From Frateuria_A sp035943815 (lineage in GTDB: Bacteria > Pseudomonadota > Gammaproteobacteria > Xanthomonadales > Rhodanobacteraceae): a DNA stretch of 64,000 bases. Positions 29,050-37,747 of this stretch are shown here, in pieces. Location: assembly GCF_035943815.1 (NCBI RefSeq), contig NZ_DASZBU010000017.1, positions 51,182-115,181 on the forward strand. Direction: 5' to 3'. The stretch's first letter is position 1. The number at the start of each line of letters is the position of its first letter. The notes under the pieces are model-generated. The model made no database searches and had not been told where the DNA came from. It saw only the letters and a list, made by a program, of their open reading frames with translations. A program made the translations under genes and the position numbers.

Positions 29050-30518
29050 GGTCTGTCCCGCAGCAGGCGTGGCTCTGCGTCCCCGACAAACGTCGGTACA
29101 CCCCGCAGCACGCCCTGGAATTGCGTCAGCGGCTCGCCGAGCTGGAAGCCTCGGGCGCCGATGCGGTACTCGCGGATGGTGTCCTCGTGCGCACTGGTGC
29201 GCTTCTTGACCACCGAAATCGCGCGGCGCACCTGGCCGGACGCCTCGAAGTAGCGCAGCAACACCACCGTGTCGGCCAGGTAGGTAACGTCCACCGGCGC
29301 CTTCATGTCGCCGACCAGCCCGTGCTGCGCCACCGTCAGGAACGTGGTGACCCCGCGCCGGTTCAGGAACTGCAGCAACTCGTGGATGTGCAGCACCAGC
29401 GCCTGCTCTTCCGGCATCGCGGCCTGGTATCCGTTGAGGCTGTCGATGACCACCGTGCGCACGCCTGCCTCCACGTGCTCGCGCACGCGGGCGGAGAACT
29501 CGCCTGGCGTCATCTGCGCGGCATCGATCTGTTCCACCACCAGATTGCCGCTGTCGACCATGCGCTGCAGGTCCATGCCCACCCCGAGCGCCCGCTGGAA
29601 CAGCAGTCCCCGCTCCTCGTCGAAGATGAACAGCCCGGCGCGCTCCCCACGCGCCACCGCGCCGGCGACAAAGATCAACGTCAGCAGCGACTTGCCGGTG
29701 CCGGCCGGACCCAGCACCAGCACGCTCGAGCCGCGCTCGATGCCGCCGCCCAGCAGCGCGTTGAGTTCGTCCTGTTCGCACGAAAGCACGTCACGCTCAT
29801 AGCGCTCGCCGTGCTCGCCAGCCACCAGCCGGGGAAACACCCGCACTCCGCCGGGGCGGATCACGAAATCGTGGTAACCGCCGCGGAACTGCCGGCCGCG
29901 GTACTTCACCACGCGCATGCGGCGGCGCTCGGCGCCGTAGTCGGGCGACAGCTCCTCGAGGCGAAGCACGCCGTGGGCGACGCTGTGCACGGTCTTGTCG
30001 TTGGTGTCGCTGGTCAGGTCGTCCAGCATCAATACCGTGACGCCGGAGCGAGCGAAGTAATGTTTGAGGGCGAGGATCTGGCGGCGGTAGCGCAACGAAC
30101 TCTGCGCGAGCAGGCGGATCTCCGAGAGGCTGTCCAGCACCACCCGGTCCGGATCGATGCGTTCGACGGCCTCGAAGATGCGGCTGGTGGTTTCGCCCAG
30201 CTCCAGGTCGGAGGAATACAGCAGGCTCTGTTGCTGCGCCTCGTCCAGCAGGTTTTCCGGCGGGACCAGTTCATATATGTCCAAGCCATCCAGCGACCAG
30301 CCATGCGCCGCGGCGGTGCCGCGCAACTCGTCCTCGGTCTCGGACATCGTCACGTAGAGCACCCGCTCGCCCGCATCCCGGCCTGCCAGCAGGAACTGCA
30401 GCCCGATGGTGGTCTTGCCGGTGCCGGGGCTGCCTTCGAGCAGGAACAACCTTCCCCGCGAGAAGCCGCCGTTGAGTACGTCGTCGAGCCCGGTCACGCC
30501 GAGCGAAGCCTGTTCCAT
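29046..30518 (-). CDS. KaiC-like double-domain ATPase
   Basis: 490 residues in two RecA-like halves. Walker A motifs are GSPGTGKTT (from Gly29) and GPAGTGKSL (from Gly270). Catalytic acidic pairs follow as SETEDE and FDEER. The arrangement is that of KaiC-family ATPases used in signalling beyond the cyanobacterial clock. By eye alignment, the autophosphorylation pair Ser431/Thr432 of cyanobacterial KaiC corresponds here to Thr-Tyr (DVTYLADTVVLL). No kaiA or kaiB is nearby; the gene overlaps a hybrid histidine kinase. I chose ATG 30518 because GGAGG lies 8 bases upstream; 30533 is in frame but has no such site. Confidence 0.92.
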   Translation of the reverse strand: MEQASLGVTGLDDVLNGGFSRGRLFLLEGSPGTGKTTIGLQFLLAGRDAGERVLYVTMSETEDELRGTAAAHGWSLDGLDIYELVPPENLLDEAQQQSLLYSSDLELGETTSRIFEAVERIDPDRVVLDSLSEIRLLAQSSLRYRRQILALKHYFARSGVTVLMLDDLTSDTNDKTVHSVAHGVLRLEELSPDYGAERRRMRVVKYRGRQFRGGYHDFVIRPGGVRVFPRLVAGEHGERYERDVLSCEQDELNALLGGGIERGSSVLVLGPAGTGKSLLTLIFVAGAVARGERAGLFIFDEERGLLFQRALGVGMDLQRMVDSGNLVVEQIDAAQMTPGEFSARVREHVEAGVRTVVIDSLNGYQAAMPEEQALVLHIHELLQFLNRRGVTTFLTVAQHGLVGDMKAPVDVTYLADTVVLLRYFEASGQVRRAISVVKKRTSAHEDTIREYRIGARGFQLGEPLTQFQGVLRGVPTFVGDAEPRLLRDRP

Positions 30519-30803
30519 TACTCGATCCTCCAAGGCTTAACCTCCTTTTCTGGCTGCCTTTGAATGTATTTCCTACCACAGCTGACATCGGCCGGATGAG
30601 AAGGCGAGTCCTGGCCCTTCCCAGGGCACGCAAGGGCCAGCCCGCCCGCGCCAACGGGGCCTCCCGGGCAATCCCGGCGGTGCGGCCATCCCCCGTGGGC
30701 ACCGCCGCTTGATCTGCACGCCGCCGCTACGGAGGATCACCAAAGGTGGGCGGCGCGCCCGATGTTCCAGCCGCACTCGTTCAACCCAGCCCGGTGTACG
30801 TCC

Positions 30804-31835
30804 ATGACCGCGATGCCGCACGTCAATCGCCAGATCACCCTCGCCGCCCGCCCGGCCGGCGCGCCTACCGCCGCCGATTTCGCGCTGGTCGAGCGGCCGG
30901 TGCCCGAGCCTGGCGAGGGCGAGCTGCTGCTGCGCAATCGCTATCTCTCGCTCGATCCGTACATGCGCGGGCGCATGAGCGACGCGGAGTCCTATGCCGA
31001 GCCGATGGCGGTCGGTGACGTGATGGTCGGCGCCACGGTGGCGCGGGTGGAGGCATCCCGGCATCCGGACTGGCACGAGGGCGACCTGGTGCTGGCCTAC
31101 GGCGGGTGGCAGGACTACGCGCTGTCGGACGGGCGCGGGCTGAGCCGGCTCGATCCGCGGATGGGACGCCCATCGCTCGCGCTGGGCGTGCTGGGCATGC
31201 CGGGCTTCACCGCCTACATGGGCCTGCTGGACATCGGCCAGCCCAGAGCCGGGGAGACGGTGGTGGTCGGGGCCGCCAGCGGCGCGGTGGGCTCGGTGGT
31301 GGGGCAGATCGCCAGGCTCAAGGGCTGCCGTGTGGTCGGCATCGCCGGCGGCAACGAGAAATGCGGCTACGTGGTGGACGAACTCGGCTTCGATGCCTGC
31401 GCCGACCACCACGCCGAAGATTTCCCACAACAATTGGAAGCGGCCTGCCGGCAAGGCATCGACGTCTATTTCGAGAGCGTGGGCGGCGCCGTGTTCGATG
31501 CGGTGCTGCCGCTGCTCAACGCCAAGGCACGTATTCCGCTGTGCGGGCTGATCGCCCAGTACAACGACACCCGGCTGCCTCCCGGGCCCGATCGCATGGG
31601 GCTGCTCATGCGCACGCTGCTGACCAAGCGCATCCGCATGCAGGGTTTCATCATCTTCGATGACTACGGGCCGCGCTTCGGCGAATTCCTCGCGGCGATG
31701 GGCGAATGGGTGCGGCAGGGCAGGATCAAGTACCGCGAAGACGTGGTCGATGGCCTGGAGAACGCGCCGCAGGCGTTCATCGGCATGCTGCACGGAAGCA
31801 ACTTCGGCAAGCTCGTTGTGCGTATCGAGCCGTAG
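30804..31835 (+). CDS. NADP-dependent MDR-family oxidoreductase (CurA/YncB-like)
   Basis: 343 residues of the zinc-independent medium-chain dehydrogenase/reductase group. Family marks are LRNRYLSLDPYMRGRM near the N-terminus, MPGFTAYMGLLDIG, the nucleotide-binding loop VVVGAASGAVGSVVGQIARLKG and YFESVGG. Relatives reduce 2-alkenals, prostaglandin-like enones or curcumin with NADPH. It diverges from the KaiC-like gene over 285 bases and converges on the tyrosinase gene, 45 bases away. The start is ATG 30804; ATG 30813 is a close alternative. Its substrate is not identifiable. Confidence 0.9.
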   Translation: MTAMPHVNRQITLAARPAGAPTAADFALVERPVPEPGEGELLLRNRYLSLDPYMRGRMSDAESYAEPMAVGDVMVGATVARVEASRHPDWHEGDLVLAYGGWQDYALSDGRGLSRLDPRMGRPSLALGVLGMPGFTAYMGLLDIGQPRAGETVVVGAASGAVGSVVGQIARLKGCRVVGIAGGNEKCGYVVDELGFDACADHHAEDFPQQLEAACRQGIDVYFESVGGAVFDAVLPLLNAKARIPLCGLIAQYNDTRLPPGPDRMGLLMRTLLTKRIRMQGFIIFDDYGPRFGEFLAAMGEWVRQGRIKYREDVVDGLENAPQAFIGMLHGSNFGKLVVRIEP

Positions 31836-31879
31836 CACCGGCGGCCCCTGCCCGCGCAGGAGCCGCCGGGCCATGCTGC

Positions 31880-33307
31880 CTACTTGACGGGATCGGCCTG
31901 GACGCTGAAGGCGCCGATACGGACGGTCTGGCCCTTCGATGGCCGCTTGCTGCCATCGACGCGCACGAAGGACACGCTGAGCTTGTCCAACTGGATCGGC
32001 CAGATGCGCCGCAGGGCGTCGGTGGCCGGGAACTCCAGCCGCGCGCCCTTGCTGCCGGCGCTGGCGTGCATGCCCTGCATGCCCTTGCCCTGCATGGCCG
32101 CCTTCATCTGCGCCTCTTCGATCTCGAACGGGCCGACCATGCCCAGCAGGAAGTTGCGCTCGTGGCCCGCGTTGGCGGACGAGTCGGGAAGGTTGATGTA
32201 GACCTTGTAGAAATATCCGCCCTTCTTGCCCAGACCGGTCAAGCGGACGTCGTCGAGCACCACGCGCACGGGGCCGGAGTTCGCCGCACTCGCACCGGCC
32301 GGCTGGAGCATGGCCGAACGCACGCGGCTGGCGCCCTGCGCGCTGAGCGGCACGTCGACGCTGAGCGAATGCTCGTCCAGCGCCAACGGCGCGGACGAAC
32401 CCAGCGGCGGTCCGGCGACGGCGGCCGGCTTGGCCGGCAGCGTGCCAGCCAGGCTGAAGGTCGGCGCGAGCGCGGAGGACGAGGGCGGCGGCGGTGGCGG
32501 AGCGGGCAGCGACGTGGGCATGGTCTCGTCGTCGTACTGGTAGCCGAAGTAACGGCTCGTGGTGGTGGTCCACACGGCCGGCACGGGCTTGATGGCGGCG
32601 CCGTACTGGAAGCTGAGGTTCCAGTAGCTGTTGGTCGGGGCGGGCTGTTGGCGTCCGCCGCCGGCCGCGGACCAAGCCGCCCACAGGCGGTCGATGCTGG
32701 CGTGGTGCACCCAGAACAACGGGTCCCAGGGCGAGTAGTGAACCGACGACATGATGCCGCCGATCAGGTTGTGCACCGGGTTGTGAGGGCGCGTTTCGAG
32801 CAGCGGCTCGAAGGCATCGGTCAGGCCGCGCTGGAAATTGATGATGTTGTTGGCGAACGGGTCAAGGCTGAGCGCGCCGCTGACGTCCGAACCGGTGCGC
32901 CCACTGTGGTAGAGCGGAGTCGTCGGGTCGAGGAACTGCGACGGCACCTGAGGGTTGGCGTAGTAGTTCCAGTACGGGAGCACCAGGTTGGGATCGCCCG
33001 ATACCTTGCGCAGCCAACCTTCGAAGCGATACAGGAAGCCGCGATGCCAGGCCAGGAAATAGGGCTTGCCATGCGGGCAGTAAGTGTTGTGCACGGCTGG
33101 CCAGTACGACCAGCTGGCGGGATCGCGGGAATTCTTGTTCGCGCACATCAGGCTGACCGCGTTGCAAAGCGACGCATAGGTCGGCCCGGTGCAGAAGGCA
33201 TCCCAGCTTTGCCGCACGCGCAGACCCGTCGAAAGAGCGACCCGCGGCAGCAGCGGGACCAGCGCCACGGATAGTGACGACTGCAGAAAACGCCTTCTGG
33301 AAATCAT
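31880..33307 (-). CDS. Tat-exported tyrosinase/polyphenol oxidase
   Basis: 475 residues. The N-terminus ISRRRFLQSSLSVAL is a twin-arginine signal, fitting export of a folded copper enzyme. Copper site A shows HNTYCPHGKPYFLAWHRGF and copper site B shows HNPVHN followed by DPLFWVHHASIDRLW, so all the expected histidines are present. A proline-rich linker (near residue 250) leads to a C-terminal beta-rich domain seen in plant-type polyphenol oxidases. It oxidises phenols to quinones and could make melanin-like pigment. ATG 33307 has GGAGG 7 bases upstream. No caddie/chaperone gene is adjacent. Confidence 0.92.
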   Translation of the reverse strand: MISRRRFLQSSLSVALVPLLPRVALSTGLRVRQSWDAFCTGPTYASLCNAVSLMCANKNSRDPASWSYWPAVHNTYCPHGKPYFLAWHRGFLYRFEGWLRKVSGDPNLVLPYWNYYANPQVPSQFLDPTTPLYHSGRTGSDVSGALSLDPFANNIINFQRGLTDAFEPLLETRPHNPVHNLIGGIMSSVHYSPWDPLFWVHHASIDRLWAAWSAAGGGRQQPAPTNSYWNLSFQYGAAIKPVPAVWTTTTSRYFGYQYDDETMPTSLPAPPPPPPSSSALAPTFSLAGTLPAKPAAVAGPPLGSSAPLALDEHSLSVDVPLSAQGASRVRSAMLQPAGASAANSGPVRVVLDDVRLTGLGKKGGYFYKVYINLPDSSANAGHERNFLLGMVGPFEIEEAQMKAAMQGKGMQGMHASAGSKGARLEFPATDALRRIWPIQLDKLSVSFVRVDGSKRPSKGQTVRIGAFSVQADPVK

Positions 33308-33826
33308 GATGTCCTCCGTTGACGGCAGCCTCGGCGGGCGGCGCGCTCCTGCGCCCGATCCGTAACAAGTGCGAGAGACTACCGACGTGCAATGATGCTG
33401 TGGCTGGCACTCCGGGATGCTGCATTCGGTGCGGCAGGCGAACTCCTCTCGCGTCTGCCGTTGCGCCTGCTCCGGACTCCCTTCAGTCGGATCCCCCCGT
33501 TCTGATAACCGGGAGTTAAGCCGCGGCCGCGTCAAGCGTGGGTCAAGGACGAAGACCGTGCTGCGCCGTTCGCTGGCATGCAACCGCTTCGCGCTGGTCG
33601 GATGCGTGCGCAAGGCGAACGCGGCCGTTGGCGGATGCAACGGTGCGCAGCGCATCGCATGCGTCGGCACGCCCCCGCACTTGCAGCGTTCCATCAGAAC
33701 CCTTCGCGCCATGGACCCAATGGCACTTCAAGCGTACGCGGCCTTACAGGCTAAGATGCGCGGTCCCGAGTGCTGCGATTACGCCATGTCGAAGCACGCG
33801 GGCAGTTTCCTGGAGCAGCGAAAAAC
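33308..33826. other. Divergent intergenic region
   Basis: 519 bases between the tyrosinase gene (minus) and the second KaiC-like gene (plus). Promoters for both must lie here. No protein frame with a recognisable domain and no strong hairpin was found. Confidence 0.5.
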
Positions 33827-35233
33827 GTGATCGAAAAATTTCCAACGGGCATCGAGGGGCTGGACCGGCTGACCGATGGTGGCTTCCTGCGCGGATCGGC
33901 TTACATCGTCCAGGGACCGCCGGGTGCGGGCAAGACGATCCTGGCCAACCAGTTCTGTTATGCGCACGTGCGCGCCGGCGGCCGCGCGCTCTACATGACG
34001 CTGCTGGCCGAATCGAGTTCGCGCATGTTGGGCTACGTCAGCCAGATGGGGTTTTTCGAGGGCGGCGCGCTGCCCGATGCCATGCAGTACATCAGCGGCT
34101 ACGGCGTGCTCGAACGCGAAGGCCTGCCTGGCCTGCTCAAGCTGGTGCAGCACGAGATCAAGCGGCATCGCGCTACGGCGATGGTGCTCGATGGCACCTT
34201 CGTGGCCCAGTCGGTGGCGTCCGAGCAGGAATTCCGCGCATTCATCCATGCCCTGCAGGGCGTGGCCGGCGTGGCCAACGCCGTGCTGGTGATGCTTACC
34301 CATCAGAACCGCCGGGCCAGTTGCCCGGAACACACCATGGTGGACGGCTGGATCGAGCTCAGCGACGAGACGCAGGGCTTTCGTGCCTACCGCACCATCC
34401 AGGTCCGCAAGCACCGAGGCGCGGCCATCCTGCCGGGCAGGCACCGCTTCCGCATCACCCAAGCAGGAATCGCGGTGTTCCCGCGGGTGGAGGATTCGAT
34501 GAGCGTAGCGGCTCCGGCGCGCGCCGATGCGCATCGCCTCACCTCCGGGCTGGACGAGCTTGATGGCGTGCTGCGGGGCGGCTTTCCCGCCGGGTCGGCG
34601 GCCATGCTGGTCGGCCCGACCGGTTCTGGCAAGACGACGCTCGGCATGCATTTCCTCGCGCGCTCCAGCGTCCAGGAGCCGGGTCTCATGCTTGGCTTCT
34701 ACGAGACGCCCGCGCGCCTCCGCCAGAAGGCCCGCTGCGTCGGCCTGGACCTGGACACGCCGATCGAGTCCGGCACGCTGGAACTGGTGTGGCTGCCGCC
34801 GGCGGACAACGTCGTCGACGAGCTGGTGCACGACATCGTGCGCCGGGCGCGGGCACGCCAGGTCAAGCGCGTGTTCGTCGACGGCCTGGTGGCGATCCGC
34901 GACAGCCTGGTGATCCCCCGCCGCATGCCCTACGTGATCAATGCGCTCAGCATGCAACTGGCCGCGCTCGGCGCCACCGCGCTGTACACCTCGGAGATCC
35001 CGGAGCTGCGCCTGGAAGAAACGCTGATGCCCAGCGACGAGCTGTCGGCCATGGTCGACAACGTGCTGCTGCTCAACACCGGCAGGCGCGACCAGGCGCT
35101 CCGCCGCTACCTGTCGGTGATCAAGCTGCGCGACAGCGACTTCGATCCGCGCACGCACGAGTTCCACATCACCGACAGCGGCATCGTCTTCGGGCCAGAC
35201 GCGAAGATCCTCCTGCCCCGGAAAGCGGGCTGA
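33827..35233 (+). CDS. KaiC-like double-domain ATPase (second copy)
   Basis: 468 residues in two RecA-like halves. Walker A motifs are GPPGAGKTI (from Gly30) and GPTGSGKTT (from Gly263). It is clearly diverged from the 29046-30518 protein. At the KaiC phosphosite position this copy shows Ser-Ala (DELSAMVDNVLLL) by eye alignment, so the second phospho-acceptor is missing. The start is GTG 33827 with GGAG 11 bases upstream; the frame upstream to 33770 lacks a better signal. The downstream response regulator begins 2 bases after its stop, which makes a tight two-gene unit. Signalling by ATP-driven conformational change is inferred from the family. Confidence 0.9.
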   Translation: MIEKFPTGIEGLDRLTDGGFLRGSAYIVQGPPGAGKTILANQFCYAHVRAGGRALYMTLLAESSSRMLGYVSQMGFFEGGALPDAMQYISGYGVLEREGLPGLLKLVQHEIKRHRATAMVLDGTFVAQSVASEQEFRAFIHALQGVAGVANAVLVMLTHQNRRASCPEHTMVDGWIELSDETQGFRAYRTIQVRKHRGAAILPGRHRFRITQAGIAVFPRVEDSMSVAAPARADAHRLTSGLDELDGVLRGGFPAGSAAMLVGPTGSGKTTLGMHFLARSSVQEPGLMLGFYETPARLRQKARCVGLDLDTPIESGTLELVWLPPADNVVDELVHDIVRRARARQVKRVFVDGLVAIRDSLVIPRRMPYVINALSMQLAALGATALYTSEIPELRLEETLMPSDELSAMVDNVLLLNTGRRDQALRRYLSVIKLRDSDFDPRTHEFHITDSGIVFGPDAKILLPRKAG

Positions 35234-35235
35234 TC

Positions 35236-35598
35236 ATGCTGCGCGTGCTTCTGGTCGAGGACGAACCCGACGTCGCGCTGGTGGCGGCCACGGTGCTGGA
35301 GGAAGCCGGCTACCACGTGACCGTCGCCTCCGATGGGCGCGACGGCCTGGACATAGCCATGCAGGAGCAGCCCGAGCTCATCGTGAGCGACTTCATGATG
35401 CCGCGCCTGAGCGGCCTGGAGATGATCCAGGCGCTGCGCGAGGCCGGCTATGCGCGGCCGGTCATCCTCACCACTGCAATTGCCGAGGATCACCTGCCCC
35501 GCCACCCGGGCTACGATGCTTATCTGGCCAAGCCCTACGGCACGCGTGAACTGCTCGCGCTGGTGGAGAAGTTCCGCCAGCGGATGGGCCTGGGCTGA
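35236..35598 (+). CDS. Single-domain response regulator
   Basis: 120 residues, a lone receiver domain. The acidic pocket is Glu8-Asp9, the phospho-acceptor is Asp52 (LIVSDFMMPRLSG), the conserved Thr is in VILTTAIAE and Lys in AYLAKPYG. There is no output domain, so it must act by binding a partner, probably the KaiC-like ATPase encoded 2 bases upstream. Its end overlaps the read-through tail of the damaged asnB frame on the other strand. Confidence 0.93.
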   Translation: MLRVLLVEDEPDVALVAATVLEEAGYHVTVASDGRDGLDIAMQEQPELIVSDFMMPRLSGLEMIQALREAGYARPVILTTAIAEDHLPRHPGYDAYLAKPYGTRELLALVEKFRQRMGLG

Positions 35599-36875
35599 GG
35601 CGGCCTTCCGCGGTTGCAGGTGACCATCCAGGCCACGCCGCAGCGGTCGGTGAGCATGCCGAGACGGACGGCGAAGAAGGGTTCGCCGATCGGCATGTTT
35701 ATCTTGTTCGCACGCAGGCAGTCGTAGCCGTGCAGTGCGTCGAGCTTGCGCACGGTCTCCTCGTGGAAGGCCTCGGCCGAGGGCGCCTTGTGGAAGTAGA
35801 GGTAACCGCCGAACAGCTCGTCGGAACCCTCGCCGGAGAGCACCATCTTCACGCCCATCGCCTTGATCCGCCGCGCCAGCAGGAACATCGGCGTGGAGGC
35901 GCGCACGGTGGTGACGTCGTAGCTCTCGATGTGGCGGATCACCTCCGGCAGCGCGTCCAGTCCCTCCCAGAAGGTGTACACGAAGCCGTGGTGCACGGTG
36001 CCCAGCGCCTCGGCGGCAAGCTGCGCGGCGGCCAGGTCCGGCGAGCCTTCCATGCCGATCGCGAAGGAGTGCAGGCGCGGCCACCAGGCTTCGCTACGGC
36101 CGTCGTCCTCGATGCGCTCGCGGGCGAAGCGCGCCACGCAGGCGGCGACCAGCGAGGAATCCAGCCCGCCGGACAGCAGCACGCCGTAAGGCACGTCGGT
36201 CATCAGTTGGCGTCGTACCGCCTGTTCCAGCGCCGCGCGCAGATCGCCCGGCGCCCTGCCCTGCGTCGCCGAGTAGTCGCGCCAGGGACGCCGGTAGTAG
36301 GGGCGCAGCCCGCCATCGGCGCTGTCGTAGATGTGACCTGGCGGGAATGCCGCCAGATCGAGGCACACGCCCACCAGCGCCTTCATCTCCGAGGCCACGC
36401 ACAACCGGCCGGCCGTGTCGTGGCCCCAGTAGAGCGGGCACACGCCCAGCGGGTCTCGGGCGACCAGGTAGCGTTGCGCGGCACCGTCCCACAGCGCGAA
36501 GGCGAAGATGCCGTTGAGGCGCGCCATCCATTCGCCCGGATCGCCGACTTCGCGGTAGAGCGCATTGACGACCTCGCAGTCGGAACCGGTGGCGAAGTCG
36601 TAGCCGCTGCCCAGACGCAGCTCGGCGTGGTTGTAGATCTCGCCGTTGACCGCCAGCGCCAGGGTGCCGTCGCGCGAGCGCAGCGGCTGCGCGCCGCTGG
36701 CAGGGTCGACGATGGCCAAGCGCTCGTGCACCAGGATCGCTCCTGCATCGATGAACACGCCGGACCAGTCCGGCCCGCGGTGGCGCTGGCGTTGCGAAAG
36801 CTCCAGCGCCTGCCGGCGCAGCGCGCCCAGGTCATCGCCCGGCGCCAGGTCGAACATGGCGAAGATGCCGCACAT
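35535..36875 (-). pseudogene. asnB: Truncated asparagine synthase (glutamine-hydrolysing) fused to a VOC/PhnB-like tail
   Basis: Residues 1-391 match AsnB: nucleophile Cys2 (CGIFAMF), glutaminase motifs (RHRGPD, NGEIYNH), the PP-loop LLSGGLDSSL and SGEGSDELFGGY. The match stops at CLRANK, where AsnB normally continues for over 100 residues (WGVEARVPFLD...). Instead the frame continues into MPIGEPFFAVRLGMLTDRCGVAWMV, which resembles the last strand region of PhnB-like VOC proteins, and then runs on to a stop at 35535 inside the convergent response-regulator gene. A deletion joining two genes near 35700 is the simplest reading. The glutaminase half may fold; asparagine synthesis is unlikely. 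Confidence 0.75.
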
Positions 36876-36911
36876 GATGTCGTTTCCCTCGTGGTTTGGT
36901 TGCCCCAGAAA

Positions 36912-36944
36912 CGACGAAGGCCCGCACGTGGCGGGCCTTCGTCG
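36912..36944 (-). terminator. Terminator-like hairpin
   Basis: 14-bp stem (CGACGAAGGCCCGC/GCGGGCCTTCGTCG) with a 5-base loop. Only a short T-run (TTT) follows on the minus strand. It lies between the SpoIIAA-like gene and asnB, both minus-strand. Confidence 0.65.
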
Positions 36945-37138
36945 CGTAGTCGTTGCTCGAACGTGCGGCTACGCGCCGGCCCCCTTGTGCAGGCGACGGT
37001 TATTGTTCGGGCGATTGTTCACGCGCGGCCGCACGCGCGCCGCGCTGGGCGCAGCGGAAAAAGCGGGGCGGGCGATCGGCGTGGACATGGGACGAGTGGA
37101 CCAGCTTTGCGGCGGGCGCGCAAGCGTGCGACGGGCGC

Positions 37139-37522
37139 TCAGGCGTGATGCTCGCGGAAGGACTCGCTGATCCAGGCCTTGGCCTCGACCAACTGCTCGT
37201 TGCGGTACAGGCGAAACTCGCCCGGCACGGTGAAGCCCATCGTGCGCGCCACCAGCCGCAGCCAGCTGACGTCGGTCACCAGCGCGATGCGATCCCAGCC
37301 GCTCCAGTGGCGAAAGCCCAGCTTGGTGTCGTCCCACATCGCGCCCGGCTCGAAGCCGGTGAACTCGTGGCCGACGTGATAGAGCAGCCGCAGCTTGCGA
37401 TTGAGCGCGAAGGCGGCCTCCACGTCGGGCACGAACACGTTTTCGTAGTCGGCCGCGGTCACCTTGCCGCGCGCGGTGAATCCCAGCGCGCCGGCGGGAA
37501 GGTCGGTCATCTGCTCGATCAT
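37139..37522 (-). CDS. SpoIIAA-like (STAS-related) protein
   Basis: 127 residues. The pattern of GFTARGKVTAADYENVFVPDVEAAF, LRLLYHVGHEFTGFEPGAMWDD, WDRIALVTDVSWLRLVARTMGF and FRLYRNEQLVEAKAWI matches the SpoIIAA-like family (DUF3478). These small cytoplasmic proteins share the STAS fold and lack a known enzymatic activity. The ATG at 37522 begins the conserved region; an upstream in-frame ATG at 37570 adds a poorly supported leader. It stands alone between asnB and recJ. A regulatory or lipid-binding role has been proposed for relatives but cannot be shown here. Confidence 0.85.
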   Translation of the reverse strand: MIEQMTDLPAGALGFTARGKVTAADYENVFVPDVEAAFALNRKLRLLYHVGHEFTGFEPGAMWDDTKLGFRHWSGWDRIALVTDVSWLRLVARTMGFTVPGEFRLYRNEQLVEAKAWISESFREHHA

Positions 37523-37747
37523 GGGGTGTGTCTCCACGTGGTCGGAACTCCATCCAAGCGCGGCAGGCACGGCTATGCAAGCTTGGGTGCGTGAAAGCTC
37601 CCCGGCGCTATCGGCTTATGGCCCCTGTGCCGCGGAGGCGGATGTGGGACGAAGGCTCCGCTACGTCGGACGCCACACCCCCATCCGGACCCCCACCCGC
37701 CTGTCGCCCCTCTTCCGCAGGGAAAGGGTTCGGACGGGCCGCGCCGG

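Noticed and set aside
27013..29781. Long start for the hybrid kinase (922 codons from 29781)
   Set aside because: The first 240 codons lie antisense-free but out of frame inside the KaiC-like gene and have no domain; the GTG at 29049 overlapping the KaiC-like stop fits better.
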